Source of the DNA: Streptomyces sp. NBC_00539 | GTDB lineage: Bacteria > Actinomycetota > Actinomycetes > Streptomycetales > Streptomycetaceae | DNA: 64,000 bases | Assembly: GCF_036346105.1 (NCBI RefSeq) | Contig: NZ_CP107811.1 | Span: 6,715,501 to 6,779,500 of the forward strand | Direction of reading: 5' to 3' | Part shown: positions 34,698 to 43,607 of the stretch, piece after piece | Numbering within the stretch: position 1 is the stretch's first letter | How the letters are laid out: the number at the start of each line of letters is the position of its first letter | The notes under the pieces: model-generated | Databases searched by the model: none | Told to the model about the DNA's origin: nothing | The model's input: the letters and a program-made list of their open reading frames with translations, nothing else | Position numbers and translations under genes: made by a program

Positions 34698-35978
34698 ATG
34701 CACGGGACTGAAGTCGTAGTGACCGGACTCGGCGCCATCACGCCACTCGGTGGGGACGTGGTGTCCACCTGGGACGCCCTGCTCGCCGGCGAGTCCGGCA
34801 TCCGCGGCGGCGTCCTGCCCGGCCACGAGGGCGCCGGCCTTCCCGGCGCCGTGGCGGGGACGATGGCGATCGACCCCGCTGCATCGCTGCCGCCGGTGCA
34901 GGCCAGGCGGCTCGACCGCTCGCAGCAGGCAGCCCTCACCGCGGCGGCGGAAGCATGGGCCGACGCCGGCGCCCCGGACGTGGACCCCGACCGGCTCGCA
35001 TCGGCCATCGGCACGGGCATCGGGGGCATACGGACGCTGTTGAAGGAAGACGACGCACTGGAGGCGGCCGGGACCCGGCGCGTCTCGCCACGCACGGTCC
35101 CGATGCTCATGCCCAATGCCGCGGCGGCGCTGATCAGTATCGAGTACGGCGCACGGGCGGGGGTCTACACGCCCGTCTCGGCGTGCTCCTCCGGTGCCGA
35201 GGCGATCGCCCTGGGGGCCAGGCTCATCCGCGCCGGCGAGGCGGACGTGGTCATCGCGGGCGGGACCGAGGCCGCGATCACCCCCATCACCGTCGCCGGC
35301 TTCGCCCAGGCCCAAGCACTCTCGCGGCACACCGCTGAACCCGCCTCGGCGTCACGGCCGTTCGCCGCGGACCGCAGCGGATTCGTCCTCAGTGAAGGCG
35401 CGGCTGTCGTGGTGCTCGAAAGCGCCGAGCATGCCAACGCACGGGGCGCCCACGTCCACGCGGTGCTCGCGGGCGCCGGCATCGCCGCCGATGCCCACCA
35501 CATCACGGCGCCCGCTCCCGACGGCTCCGGTCAGATCTCGGCCATGCGGAAAGCCCTCGCACAAGCCGGCTTGGCGCCCGAGCAGATCAGCCACATCAAC
35601 GCCCACGCCACCGGCACACCAGTCGGCGACGTCGCCGAGGCACACGCGATCGGAGAGGTCTTCGGCCGCGCTACCGTCACGGCCCCCAAGGCGGCGCTCG
35701 GCCATCTCTTCGGCGCCGCCGGCGCGATCGAGGCGCTCATCGCCGTCCTCAGTGTGAAGCACGGCGTCATCCCGCCCACCCGCAACCTCACCGCGGCCGG
35801 CGTCGGTCCCGACATCGACCTGGATGTCGTCGCCGAGCGACGAGACGTCCCCCAGGAGGCCGTGCTCAGCAACTCCTTCGGCTTCGGCGGGCAGAACGTC
35901 TCGCTCATCGTCACCGGCGCACGGCACCACACGTCCCTTGCGGCAGGCGAGTCGCATGCGCAGCATCGTCGTACGTGA
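34698..35978 (+). CDS. 3-oxoacyl-ACP synthase II (FabF-like ketosynthase)
   Basis: 426 residues from ATG 34698 (AAGAAAGG upstream). Full KAS fold with Cys163 (SACSSG), His303 (NAHATGTPVGD), Lys331 and His336 (KAALGHLFGAAGA), i.e. the complete C-H-H(-K) active site at the same spacing as FabF. Condenses acyl chains with malonyl-ACP. No acyl carrier protein, reductase or other fab/PKS genes adjoin, so it is a stand-alone enzyme under a dedicated TetR, perhaps adjusting fatty-acid chain length or composition for the downstream oxidation genes (inference). Confidence 0.93.
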   Translation: MHGTEVVVTGLGAITPLGGDVVSTWDALLAGESGIRGGVLPGHEGAGLPGAVAGTMAIDPAASLPPVQARRLDRSQQAALTAAAEAWADAGAPDVDPDRLASAIGTGIGGIRTLLKEDDALEAAGTRRVSPRTVPMLMPNAAAALISIEYGARAGVYTPVSACSSGAEAIALGARLIRAGEADVVIAGGTEAAITPITVAGFAQAQALSRHTAEPASASRPFAADRSGFVLSEGAAVVVLESAEHANARGAHVHAVLAGAGIAADAHHITAPAPDGSGQISAMRKALAQAGLAPEQISHINAHATGTPVGDVAEAHAIGEVFGRATVTAPKAALGHLFGAAGAIEALIAVLSVKHGVIPPTRNLTAAGVGPDIDLDVVAERRDVPQEAVLSNSFGFGGQNVSLIVTGARHHTSLAAGESHAQHRRT

Positions 35979-36162
35979 CACCACCGCAGCGCGGTCGGCG
36001 TGAGCCGCCGCCCGGGGCATGACGCATGGCGAGGCTGCTCCGATCGGGACGATCAGAGCCCCGATCGGCGGCTTCCGTGACCTTGCGGCGCCCCCCGCCC
36101 CGCCGAAATGCCGGGAGGTGCGGGCTGAAATACGCTGGTGATGTGGCCCACGGAGGTGTGCG

Positions 36163-37911
36163 ATGAGCCATGACACGGGGGCGGACGTCGATCAGCTGAT
36201 GGCCCTTTCCCGCCCCGCTCTCGACGACCTGTTCCGCATGAGCCGCGCCGGCGGGATACCCGTCGGTGAGACGCGCGGCACGGTGCTCGTGGCGCGCGGG
36301 GCGATGGTGGCGAAGGTGGCGGCGCGGTGGGCACGGCTCCTCGCGTGGAAGGGCAAGGTCTTCGACGCCGAACGGGGTGAACTGCGCAACAGGGTCACGC
36401 CGCTCGGAGTGCGCGCGATACGGGCCAAGGTCTACCGGGGCGCGAGCCGGCTCGACAACGGGGAGTGCACCGTACTGGACTACTCCCGGACGTCGCTCCT
36501 CGCGCACTGGATCCGCGACGAGATCCGGGAGGTCAAGCCCGGCGTCTATCTCGGCATCGTCTACTGGGGGCGGCGCAAGGTCCTCAACTTCGCCCTGTCC
36601 TACCCCGGTTCGCCGGCACCGGCTTCGGCCCGCCGCGCGTCGCAGCAGATCGCCGTCACCATCGGGGCCACGCTGCCTCCGGAGCGGGTGGCCGAGGTGC
36701 AAGAGGTGTTGGCCGAGGCACATCGCAGGGGGACCGGGGGCGAGTTCCTCCCCTTCGCCGAGCTGGCGGGCGTCCACTTCGCTCGTGTGGTCCTCGTTCC
36801 CGAGGAAAAGGACCACGCCGGGCAGACGATGCCGGCGAGCATCGTCTACATGAGCGAGGTCGACGCTCCGATGGACGCGCACCTCGCCGACCTCGTCGGC
36901 AAGGCCGGCAGCGGACTGGAAAAGGTGTTCGGGCACTGCGAGGGCTATCCGCCGCCCCGAGAGCCGGATGCCACGCGGGTCGCCTGGCTACGGGCCCATG
37001 CCGTGCCCAGCTCGGCCTTCTACGTCAACACCGTCGGCCGGGGCCTGCACCGGATCCGGCAGGAGGACCGGCTGCGCGAGGCGATCCAGGAGTTCCTCGA
37101 CCAGCGCGGCGCCGAGCCGGCCGGCGCGGATCCGGCACAGGTACGGGCCGCCATCCAGCGGTACGTCACCGGTCGCCCGGACCTGGCGTGGGCACGGGCG
37201 GGTCCCGCGCCGCCCACGCTGCGGTGGAGGATGCGGGAGGCGGCGCACCTCGTGGGGGTTCCGCTGGCCGCGATCGCCCTGCTGCCCGTCATCCTGATCG
37301 GCCTGCCGGTCTGGGTCGTGGTGCTGCGCCGGCACGAAAGGCGTGACGTCCCCAGCCGGGAGCGGCCCTCCCCCGACCACGTGGCCAGGCTGGCGGCCTG
37401 CGAGGACTTCGCCACGCAGAACCCGTTCACGGCAGTGGGCCTCGTCAAGTACGGCCGGTTCCGGCGGGCCACGCTGACCGGGGTGCTGTTCGCCGTCGAC
37501 TACGGCGTGCGCCACTTCTTCAACCGGGGCAGCCTCGCCGGGGTCAAGACCATCCACTTCGCCCGCTGGCTGTTCATCGATGACAGACGGCGAGTGATCT
37601 TCGCGAGCAACTACGACGGCAGCCTGGAAAGCTACATGGACGACTTCATCGACAAGGTCGCCTGGGGCCTCAACGCCGTCTTCAGCAACGGCCACGGCTA
37701 TCCGCGCACCAGGTGGCTCGTGCGGGACGGTGCCGAGGACGAACTCGCCTTCAAGCACTATCTGCGCTGCCACCAGTTGCCGACGCAGGTGTGGTACTCC
37801 GCGTACGACGCGCTGACCACGCGCAACCTCGACACCAACGCCCGCATCCGCGCCGGTCTCTTCGGAGAACTCGGCCCGGCCGAGACCCGGGCCTGGCTCG
37901 CCTTGTTCTAG
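36163..37911 (+). CDS. 582-residue protein with duplicated HFAR domain, peroxidase-cluster associated
   Basis: ATG 36163 after GGAGGTG. Residues 15-150 form one module (LFRMSRAGGIPVGETRGTVL, WKGKVFDAERGELRNRV, LLAHWIRDEIREVKPGVYLG). Residues 203-303 and 463-565 are two copies of one domain: each has HFAR (205 and 465), then a strand pair, acidic xxDxxxxxxDxxxDxV helix, and a GHCEGYP or NGHGYP motif, then an aromatic FYV/WYS plus R-x-R ending. Residues 360-390 contain a transmembrane helix, so the second copy may be membrane-proximal. Function unknown; similar proteins sit beside DyP peroxidases, as here. 18 bp before the DyP gene. Confidence 0.7.
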   Translation: MSHDTGADVDQLMALSRPALDDLFRMSRAGGIPVGETRGTVLVARGAMVAKVAARWARLLAWKGKVFDAERGELRNRVTPLGVRAIRAKVYRGASRLDNGECTVLDYSRTSLLAHWIRDEIREVKPGVYLGIVYWGRRKVLNFALSYPGSPAPASARRASQQIAVTIGATLPPERVAEVQEVLAEAHRRGTGGEFLPFAELAGVHFARVVLVPEEKDHAGQTMPASIVYMSEVDAPMDAHLADLVGKAGSGLEKVFGHCEGYPPPREPDATRVAWLRAHAVPSSAFYVNTVGRGLHRIRQEDRLREAIQEFLDQRGAEPAGADPAQVRAAIQRYVTGRPDLAWARAGPAPPTLRWRMREAAHLVGVPLAAIALLPVILIGLPVWVVVLRRHERRDVPSRERPSPDHVARLAACEDFATQNPFTAVGLVKYGRFRRATLTGVLFAVDYGVRHFFNRGSLAGVKTIHFARWLFIDDRRRVIFASNYDGSLESYMDDFIDKVAWGLNAVFSNGHGYPRTRWLVRDGAEDELAFKHYLRCHQLPTQVWYSAYDALTTRNLDTNARIRAGLFGELGPAETRAWLALF

Positions 37912-37928
37912 AGAAGGGTGTGACGGTG

Positions 37929-39329
37929 ATGACAGCAGCTGCGCGCCTGGAACTGGACGACATCCAGGGCCTCGTCGCACGCGGCTACAGCGCACTGGAG
38001 TCGGCCTGCTTCCTGCTGCTCACGGTGGACGACCCGGTTGTCGCACGCTCCGCGCTGGGACGACTCGCCCTGCTGGCGACGAGCGGCAGCGCGGAGCCAC
38101 CGGAGTCGGCCCTGAACCTGGCCTTCACCTCGGAGGGCATGCGCCGCCTCGGACTGGACCCCAGCGAACTCGACGGATTCTCACATGAGTTCGTCTCGGG
38201 CATGACCGACCCCAACCGCTCCCGTCTCCTGGGAGACGTGGGGGAGAACGCGCCGAGCCACTGGCGCTGGGGTGGCCCCGACTCCCCGCCCGTGGACGTC
38301 CTCGCACTGTTGTACGCCCGGGACGAAGGGCGCCTGGACCGGCTGGAGTCGCAGGTTCGCCACGACGTCCTCGCCGGGGGCGGGCTCACCGAGGCCGTCC
38401 GCCTGGGCACGTCCCGGCTGACCGATCGCGAGCCCTTCGGCTTCCGTGACGGCATTTCCCAGCCGCTGGTCGAGGGGCTGTCGAAGGCCACCGCCGACGA
38501 CGACGCGGTCAAGGCAGGGGAGTTCGTCCTCGGCTACGCCAACGAATACGGACTGCTCACCGACCGGCCGCTGCTGCCCGCCGCGTGCGACACCTTCGGC
38601 TTGCTGCCCCGCGCGCCCGACGGCGGCGGCGCCGCCGACTTCGGACGCAATGGAAGCTATCTGGTGTTCCGGCAGCTCAGGCAGGACGTCGCGGGCTTCC
38701 ACCGGTACCTCGAAGAGGCGACGCGTCACCCCGACGGCGCCGACGATCCCGAGGCCCGCGAGGTGCTCGCGGCACGCATGGTCGGCCGCTGGCGCAGCGG
38801 CGCGCCACTGGTGCACGCGCCGCTGCGGGACGCCCCGAGCCTCGGCTCGGACAACGACTTCGGTTACTTCGCCACCGATCCGGAGGGCCTGAGCTGCCCC
38901 CTCGGCGCCCACGTCCGCCGGGCCAACCCGCGCGATTCGCTGGATCCCCGACCCGGATCGGCCCAGTCGGTCGCCATCGGCCGACGCCACCGGATCCTGC
39001 GCCGCGGCCGTGCGTACGGCGACGGGGACGGGGACAGAGGCCTGCACTTCCTGTGCCTGGGGGCGAACATCTCCCGCCAGTTCGAGTTCATCCAGCACAC
39101 CTGGCTGAACAACGCCCACTTCAATGGGCTGTACGACGGCCCGGACCCGCTCGTCGCGGCCCGTCAGAACCACGATGCGACGTTCACCGTCCAGGCGAGG
39201 CCGGTCCGCACCCGCTACCGCGACCTGCCGCAGTTCGTCTCGGTCCAGGGCGGCGCCTACTTCTTCCTGCCCGGCCTCCAGGCGCTGCGCTACCTGTGCG
39301 AGGGCGCGCGACCGGGCGGACACCGGTGA
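37929..39329 (+). CDS. DyP-type heme peroxidase
   Basis: 466 residues from ATG 37929; GTG 37926 and 37920 are alternatives after GAGAAGG. Signature GFRDGISQP with catalytic Asp174, proximal heme His328 in CPLGAHVRRANPRDS, and the C-terminal FIQHTWLNNAHFNGL region. No Tat signal, so cytoplasmic or membrane-associated through partners. Uses H2O2 or organic hydroperoxides. Its stop overlaps the GTG of the catalase-like gene by 4 bp, so the two are made in a fixed ratio; likely processes hydroperoxides formed by the downstream dioxygenase (inference). Confidence 0.93.
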   Translation: MTAAARLELDDIQGLVARGYSALESACFLLLTVDDPVVARSALGRLALLATSGSAEPPESALNLAFTSEGMRRLGLDPSELDGFSHEFVSGMTDPNRSRLLGDVGENAPSHWRWGGPDSPPVDVLALLYARDEGRLDRLESQVRHDVLAGGGLTEAVRLGTSRLTDREPFGFRDGISQPLVEGLSKATADDDAVKAGEFVLGYANEYGLLTDRPLLPAACDTFGLLPRAPDGGGAADFGRNGSYLVFRQLRQDVAGFHRYLEEATRHPDGADDPEAREVLAARMVGRWRSGAPLVHAPLRDAPSLGSDNDFGYFATDPEGLSCPLGAHVRRANPRDSLDPRPGSAQSVAIGRRHRILRRGRAYGDGDGDRGLHFLCLGANISRQFEFIQHTWLNNAHFNGLYDGPDPLVAARQNHDATFTVQARPVRTRYRDLPQFVSVQGGAYFFLPGLQALRYLCEGARPGGHR

Positions 39330-40492
39330 ACGCGCGACAGCGGCTCAACGACGCGGTCCTGGCCTGTGTTCGGCTTGAGCGGCGCATCGACCCCTACATC
39401 CGCCCCACGGCCGACCGCCTCCTCCGCGGGCCGGTCCAGACCCTGGTGCAGTGGTGCGTCAACGTCCGCCGCCACGACGAGCACCTGCGCATCGCCGAGG
39501 AGAGGTCACTGCCCGACGAAGCGGCCACCACCGAGGCCATTGCCCACCAGATGGCCCGGTTCATCATGCGCGAGTACACCCCCGGTACCGCCCAGCGAGC
39601 CGGAAACACCAAGACCTACGGCGTCGTCCACGGAGAGTTCACGGTGCCGGACGGGCTCCCCGAGCGGCTGCGCCACGGAGTGTTCAGCCACCCGGCGACG
39701 TACCGGGCCTGGGTCCGCTTCGCCGGTCCGGGCCCCCTCGCACCACCCGACATCCAGGACAACGGAGTGCTCAGCATCGCCGTCAAACTGCTGGGCGTCG
39801 ACGGCGCGACACTGCTCGACGACGAGCGGGGCACCCAGGACTTCACGGGCATCACCACGCCCACGTTCACCACGCCGGACATCACCGAGAACCTCAAGCT
39901 GCAACAGCACGTCTACGCGGGCACCCCCGTCCTGTACTTCATCGGCCCCCGCCACCCGCACCTGTGCGACATGGTCATGCAGGGCCTGTACGCCAAAACC
40001 CACTCCAGCCCCCTGGAGGCGCGCTACTGGAGCTGCGTTCCGTACCTGCTCGGCGAAGGCCAGGCCATGCAGTACGCCATCGCCCCGCGCGACGGCGTGC
40101 GAAGCCGCGCCCCGTGGCACCCGGTCGACGACTACCTGCGCCAGGCCCTGGCCGCCACCCTGCGCGAGCGCGATGTCGTCCTCGACTTCCTCGTCCAACT
40201 GCAGACGGACCCCCACCGGATGCCGATCGAGAACGCCTCTGTGGTGTGGCCCGAGCGCCTGTCGCCCTTCGTGCCCGTTGCCACACTGCGGCTGCCGCGA
40301 CAGGAGTTCGCCGGCGCGGAGCAGTTCGCGCTCGCCGATCGGCTGACCTTCAACCCTTGGCACGCCCTGCCCGAGCACCGCCCCCTCGGTAACCAGAACC
40401 GCGCCCGCCGTGCCGTCTACCTGCGCCTCTCACACCTCAGGCAAGCGATGAACGGTACCCCGCACACGGATCCCGGCACGACAGCCGCATGA
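39326..40492 (+). CDS. Catalase-related heme protein (allene-oxide-synthase-like)
   Basis: 388 residues, shorter than true catalases (about 480 or more). Distal heme His102 in TKTYGVVHGEFTVPD and proximal Tyr365 in the R-x3-Y motif (RRAVYLRL) are present. The sequence NPWHALPEHRPLGNQNRARR is characteristic of catalase-like hydroperoxide-processing enzymes rather than catalase. Animal relatives fused to lipoxygenase convert fatty-acid hydroperoxides to allene oxides. Translationally coupled to the DyP gene and two genes before an alpha-dioxygenase-like protein, which supports such a role. Confidence 0.82.
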   Translation: MNARQRLNDAVLACVRLERRIDPYIRPTADRLLRGPVQTLVQWCVNVRRHDEHLRIAEERSLPDEAATTEAIAHQMARFIMREYTPGTAQRAGNTKTYGVVHGEFTVPDGLPERLRHGVFSHPATYRAWVRFAGPGPLAPPDIQDNGVLSIAVKLLGVDGATLLDDERGTQDFTGITTPTFTTPDITENLKLQQHVYAGTPVLYFIGPRHPHLCDMVMQGLYAKTHSSPLEARYWSCVPYLLGEGQAMQYAIAPRDGVRSRAPWHPVDDYLRQALAATLRERDVVLDFLVQLQTDPHRMPIENASVVWPERLSPFVPVATLRLPRQEFAGAEQFALADRLTFNPWHALPEHRPLGNQNRARRAVYLRLSHLRQAMNGTPHTDPGTTAA

Positions 40493-40582
40493 CGCGCGGA
40501 CAGGCGCAATGTCTACTATCGTCGTATATGGGCCGGTAGTTCCCGCAGCGCCTCTTTCCCGCACTGTCCCTTCGGAAGGGTA

Positions 40583-40969
40583 ATGGCCATGGACGCGCGC
40601 TCCTTCGCGCGATACAGCCTCGCCGGAATCCGGCTGGTGAACGGTGTGGCGGCGCTACTGGCCCCACAGGTGGTGGCCCGTCGGCTGGGGGCGGATGAAA
40701 CGCAGCCGGCCCTCGGCCACGTCCTGCGCATGTTCGGTGTGCGAACGGTGTTCATCGGAGCCGAACTGCTGTTCCTCCAGGACCCGGGCCGGATCGCCCG
40801 GGCCTTGCGCGTCGGCACGGTCATCCACACCAGCGACGCGCTGTCGGCCGCCGCGGCCGGCCGGCGCGGCACGCTTCGGCCCCGGGCGGCGGCAGCCGCC
40901 ACGGCGATCTCCTCGCTGAACGTCGCCCTCACGCTGGTGGCCCAGTGGCCGCGGCGGGGTCCGAACTGA
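40583..40969 (+). CDS. Small membrane protein in the peroxidase cluster
   Basis: 128 residues from ATG 40583 (GGAAGGG upstream). Two to three hydrophobic segments: LAGIRLVNGVAALLAPQVV, HVLRMFGVRTVFIGAELLFL, and AAAAATAISSLNVALTLVAQ. No known family. 90 bp after the catalase-like gene and 38 bp before the dioxygenase gene, hence in the same operon; may help place the enzymes at the membrane (inference). Confidence 0.65.
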   Translation: MAMDARSFARYSLAGIRLVNGVAALLAPQVVARRLGADETQPALGHVLRMFGVRTVFIGAELLFLQDPGRIARALRVGTVIHTSDALSAAAAGRRGTLRPRAAAAATAISSLNVALTLVAQWPRRGPN

Positions 40970-41007
40970 CCCCTTCGACCGAGTTGGCTGCCGAAAGGAA
41001 CCCCACG

Positions 41008-42870
41008 ATGCGAAAAGGCCCTTTCCACGCCCGGTCCCGTGCGAACCCGACGGTCCACGCCGACGGCAATGGCGCCTGCTCGCCGTTCGTGCGCCTGCAC
41101 GACCAGCTGGCGCTGGCCGTCGACCGCAAGGTCGGCTGGCAGTGCCTGCCCAAGCCGCTCGGCCTGCTGACCCTCATGGGCCTGCGCGACAATCTGCGCC
41201 GCAACAACCTCCACGACACCAGCGGCTACCCCGCGCAGGGGGTGCCCGACATCGAGCCGCCGGCCGCACGGCACCTCACCGAGCGCACCGCCGACGGCTC
41301 CTACAACGACCTCGACAACCCGCGCATGGGCATGGCGCACTCCCGTTTCGGGCGCAACGTCCCGCCGGACGTGACCTTTCCCGAGCCGGAGCCGCAGATC
41401 CTCACTCCCAGCCCGCGCGAGGTCAGCCGTACGCTCCTCACCCGGGACGAGTTCATCCCTGCCACGTCCGTCAACGCACTGGTCGCCGCATGGCTGCAGT
41501 TCATGATCCGCGACTGGGTCAGCCACGGACAGGGTGCCATCGACGACCCCTGGCGGATCGAACTCGAGGGCGACGACCTCTGGCCGACGCCACCGATGCT
41601 CGTGCCCCGGACCCTCCCCGACGCCACCCGCAGCGAAGGCGGCGACGGCCTGCCGCCGACGCACATCAACGAGAACTCGCACTGGTGGGACGCCTCCCAG
41701 CTCTACGGGAGCGACCTCGCGACCCAACGGCGGCTGCGCTCGGGCGCGCACGGCAAACTCAAAGTTGCACGCGACGGCAGGCTGTTCCCCGATGCCCCGG
41801 AGCTGGATCCCGCGAACACTCCCGGCTTCTGGCTGGGCCTGCTGATGATGCAGTACGTGTTCATCCTGGAGCACAACACCATCTGCGACCGGCTGCGCCG
41901 GGAGTTCCCCGCCTGGTCGGACGAACAGCTCTTCCAGCGGGCGCGCCTGATCAACGCCGCGCTCATTGCCAAGATCCACACCGTGGAGTGGACCCCCGCC
42001 GTCATCAGCCACCCGACGACCGTGGCCGCGCTGCGCGCCAACTGGTACGGCCTGCTGGGCGAACGGGTGCAACGGCTGCTCGGCAGGATCAGCAGGAACG
42101 AGCTGCTCAGCGGCATCGTGGGCGGCAGCACCGATCACTTCGGCGTCCCGTACGCCCTCACCGAGGAGTTCGTGGCGGTCTACCGGATGCACCCCCTGGT
42201 GCCCGATGACTGGAGCTTCCGCTCGGCCCTGGACGACTCGCTGCTCCAGGAGACGGATTTCCGGGAACTGACCGGCAGGCGCGCGTACGAGGTGTTCGCC
42301 GGCCACGAGCTGCCGGACCTCTTCTACTCCTTCGGCACCTCGCACCCCGGCCTCGTGACCCTGCACAACTACCCCAAGTTCCTCCAGGAGTTCCAGCGCC
42401 CGGACGACAAGCTCATGGACCTGGCGGCCGTCGACGTGCTGCGCATACGCGAGATGGGCGTGCCCAGGTACAACGAGTTCCGGCGTCGGCTCCACCTGGA
42501 GCCCGCCGCCGACTTCGCGGCGCTGACGGACAACCCGGTCTGGGCCGAGGAGATGCGCCGGCTCTACGACAACGACATCGAACGCGTGGACCTGATGGTG
42601 GGCATGTACGCAGAGCCCCGCCCCAAGGGCTTCGCCTTCAGCGACACGGCCTTCCGGATATTCGTCCTCATGGCCTCACGCAGGCTCAACAGCGACCGAT
42701 TTCTGACCAGGGACTACACGCCACAGGTGTACACGCAGACCGGCCTGGACTGGATCGAGAACAACAGCATGACCAGCGTGATGCTGCGCCATTTCCCGGA
42801 ACTGCGCTCAGCCCTGCGGTCCGTGGACAACGCCTTCACCCCGTGGACGACGCTCCGGCCCCCCGCATGA
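41008..42870 (+). CDS. Heme peroxidase superfamily fatty acid alpha-dioxygenase-like enzyme
   Basis: 620 residues from ATG 41008 (GAAAGGAA upstream). Belongs to the animal/COX-type heme peroxidases. Matches plant alpha-dioxygenase in detail: distal His173 (DWVSHG), HINENSHWWDASQLYGS, EHNTICDRL (288-296), AALIAKIHTVEWTPAVI, ALRANWYGLLG, and LTEEFVAVYRMHPLVPD with catalytic Tyr392 three residues before proximal His395, as in COX (Tyr385/His388). Expected reaction: O2 insertion at the alpha carbon of fatty acids to give 2-hydroperoxy acids. No signal peptide. Last gene of the rightward operon. Confidence 0.9.
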   Translation: MRKGPFHARSRANPTVHADGNGACSPFVRLHDQLALAVDRKVGWQCLPKPLGLLTLMGLRDNLRRNNLHDTSGYPAQGVPDIEPPAARHLTERTADGSYNDLDNPRMGMAHSRFGRNVPPDVTFPEPEPQILTPSPREVSRTLLTRDEFIPATSVNALVAAWLQFMIRDWVSHGQGAIDDPWRIELEGDDLWPTPPMLVPRTLPDATRSEGGDGLPPTHINENSHWWDASQLYGSDLATQRRLRSGAHGKLKVARDGRLFPDAPELDPANTPGFWLGLLMMQYVFILEHNTICDRLRREFPAWSDEQLFQRARLINAALIAKIHTVEWTPAVISHPTTVAALRANWYGLLGERVQRLLGRISRNELLSGIVGGSTDHFGVPYALTEEFVAVYRMHPLVPDDWSFRSALDDSLLQETDFRELTGRRAYEVFAGHELPDLFYSFGTSHPGLVTLHNYPKFLQEFQRPDDKLMDLAAVDVLRIREMGVPRYNEFRRRLHLEPAADFAALTDNPVWAEEMRRLYDNDIERVDLMVGMYAEPRPKGFAFSDTAFRIFVLMASRRLNSDRFLTRDYTPQVYTQTGLDWIENNSMTSVMLRHFPELRSALRSVDNAFTPWTTLRPPA

Positions 42871-42964
42871 GGCTCCGCCCTTGGGCCTTCCCCAGCCCGG
42901 CAGCGGTGTTCTCGGCGCCCGGGACGACCGCCCCTTCGTCGTCACTCTGATCGTTGGTCTCGAT

Positions 42965-43525
42965 TCAATGCCGCAGGAGTTCGCAGAAGCGGTCCAGGGC
43001 GCGGTCGGTGCGGCGGCGGTCGGCTGTGGTCGTGAGATCGAACAGGAGACCACGGATGACGGCCATGACCAGCGTGGGAGTGACAGAGTCGTCAGGGCCG
43101 GTGGCGATGTCGCGGAACGTGGAGCCGAGGATGTCGAACCAGTCCGTGATCGCCTCGGCCCGGTCCGGGTAGTTCTCGGGGTGAGCCAGGCCGTCGGCGT
43201 GCACCTCGAAGAACAGCCGGACGAACGGGGCGCGCTCCGGTGCGCTGATCCAGGCCCAGATGCCGCGCAGTCGTTCCTCCGCAGAGGCCGCCTCCGGAGG
43301 GAGGTTCTCGGCCAAACGTGTCGCACCGCGGCGGCGGGCCTCGGCCAGGACGGCAGCTACCAACTCCTGTTTGCTGCCGAAGTCATAGAGCAGCATCCGC
43401 GGACTGGTATCGAGAGCCGCAGCCAACGGCCGCAGGCTCAAACCGGCCAGACCGTGCGCCAGCACGTAATCGGTCGCCCGCGCCAGCGTGGCCTCCCGCC
43501 GGGCGGGATCCGGGGGTCGTCCCAC
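42965..43525 (-). CDS. TetR family transcriptional regulator
   Basis: 186 residues from ATG 43525. HTH: REATLARATDYVLAHGLAGL, SLRPLAAALDTSPRMLLYDF, GSKQELVAAVLAEA. C-terminal helical domain with FVRLFFEVHADGLAHPENYP. Divergent from the patatin-like lipase (82 bp gap), which it probably controls. I see no perfect palindrome like that of the other TetR in the gap; the -10-like region TATATGGTAC is AT-rich. Confidence 0.9.
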   Translation of the reverse strand: MGRPPDPARREATLARATDYVLAHGLAGLSLRPLAAALDTSPRMLLYDFGSKQELVAAVLAEARRRGATRLAENLPPEAASAEERLRGIWAWISAPERAPFVRLFFEVHADGLAHPENYPDRAEAITDWFDILGSTFRDIATGPDDSVTPTLVMAVIRGLLFDLTTTADRRRTDRALDRFCELLRH

Positions 43526-43607
43526 GGTGAACCATCCTCTCCGTACTGCCGGTCTGAGCCTGCGTCAGTATATGGTACGACTGTTTCAATAACGGGAGGA
43601 GACAGTC

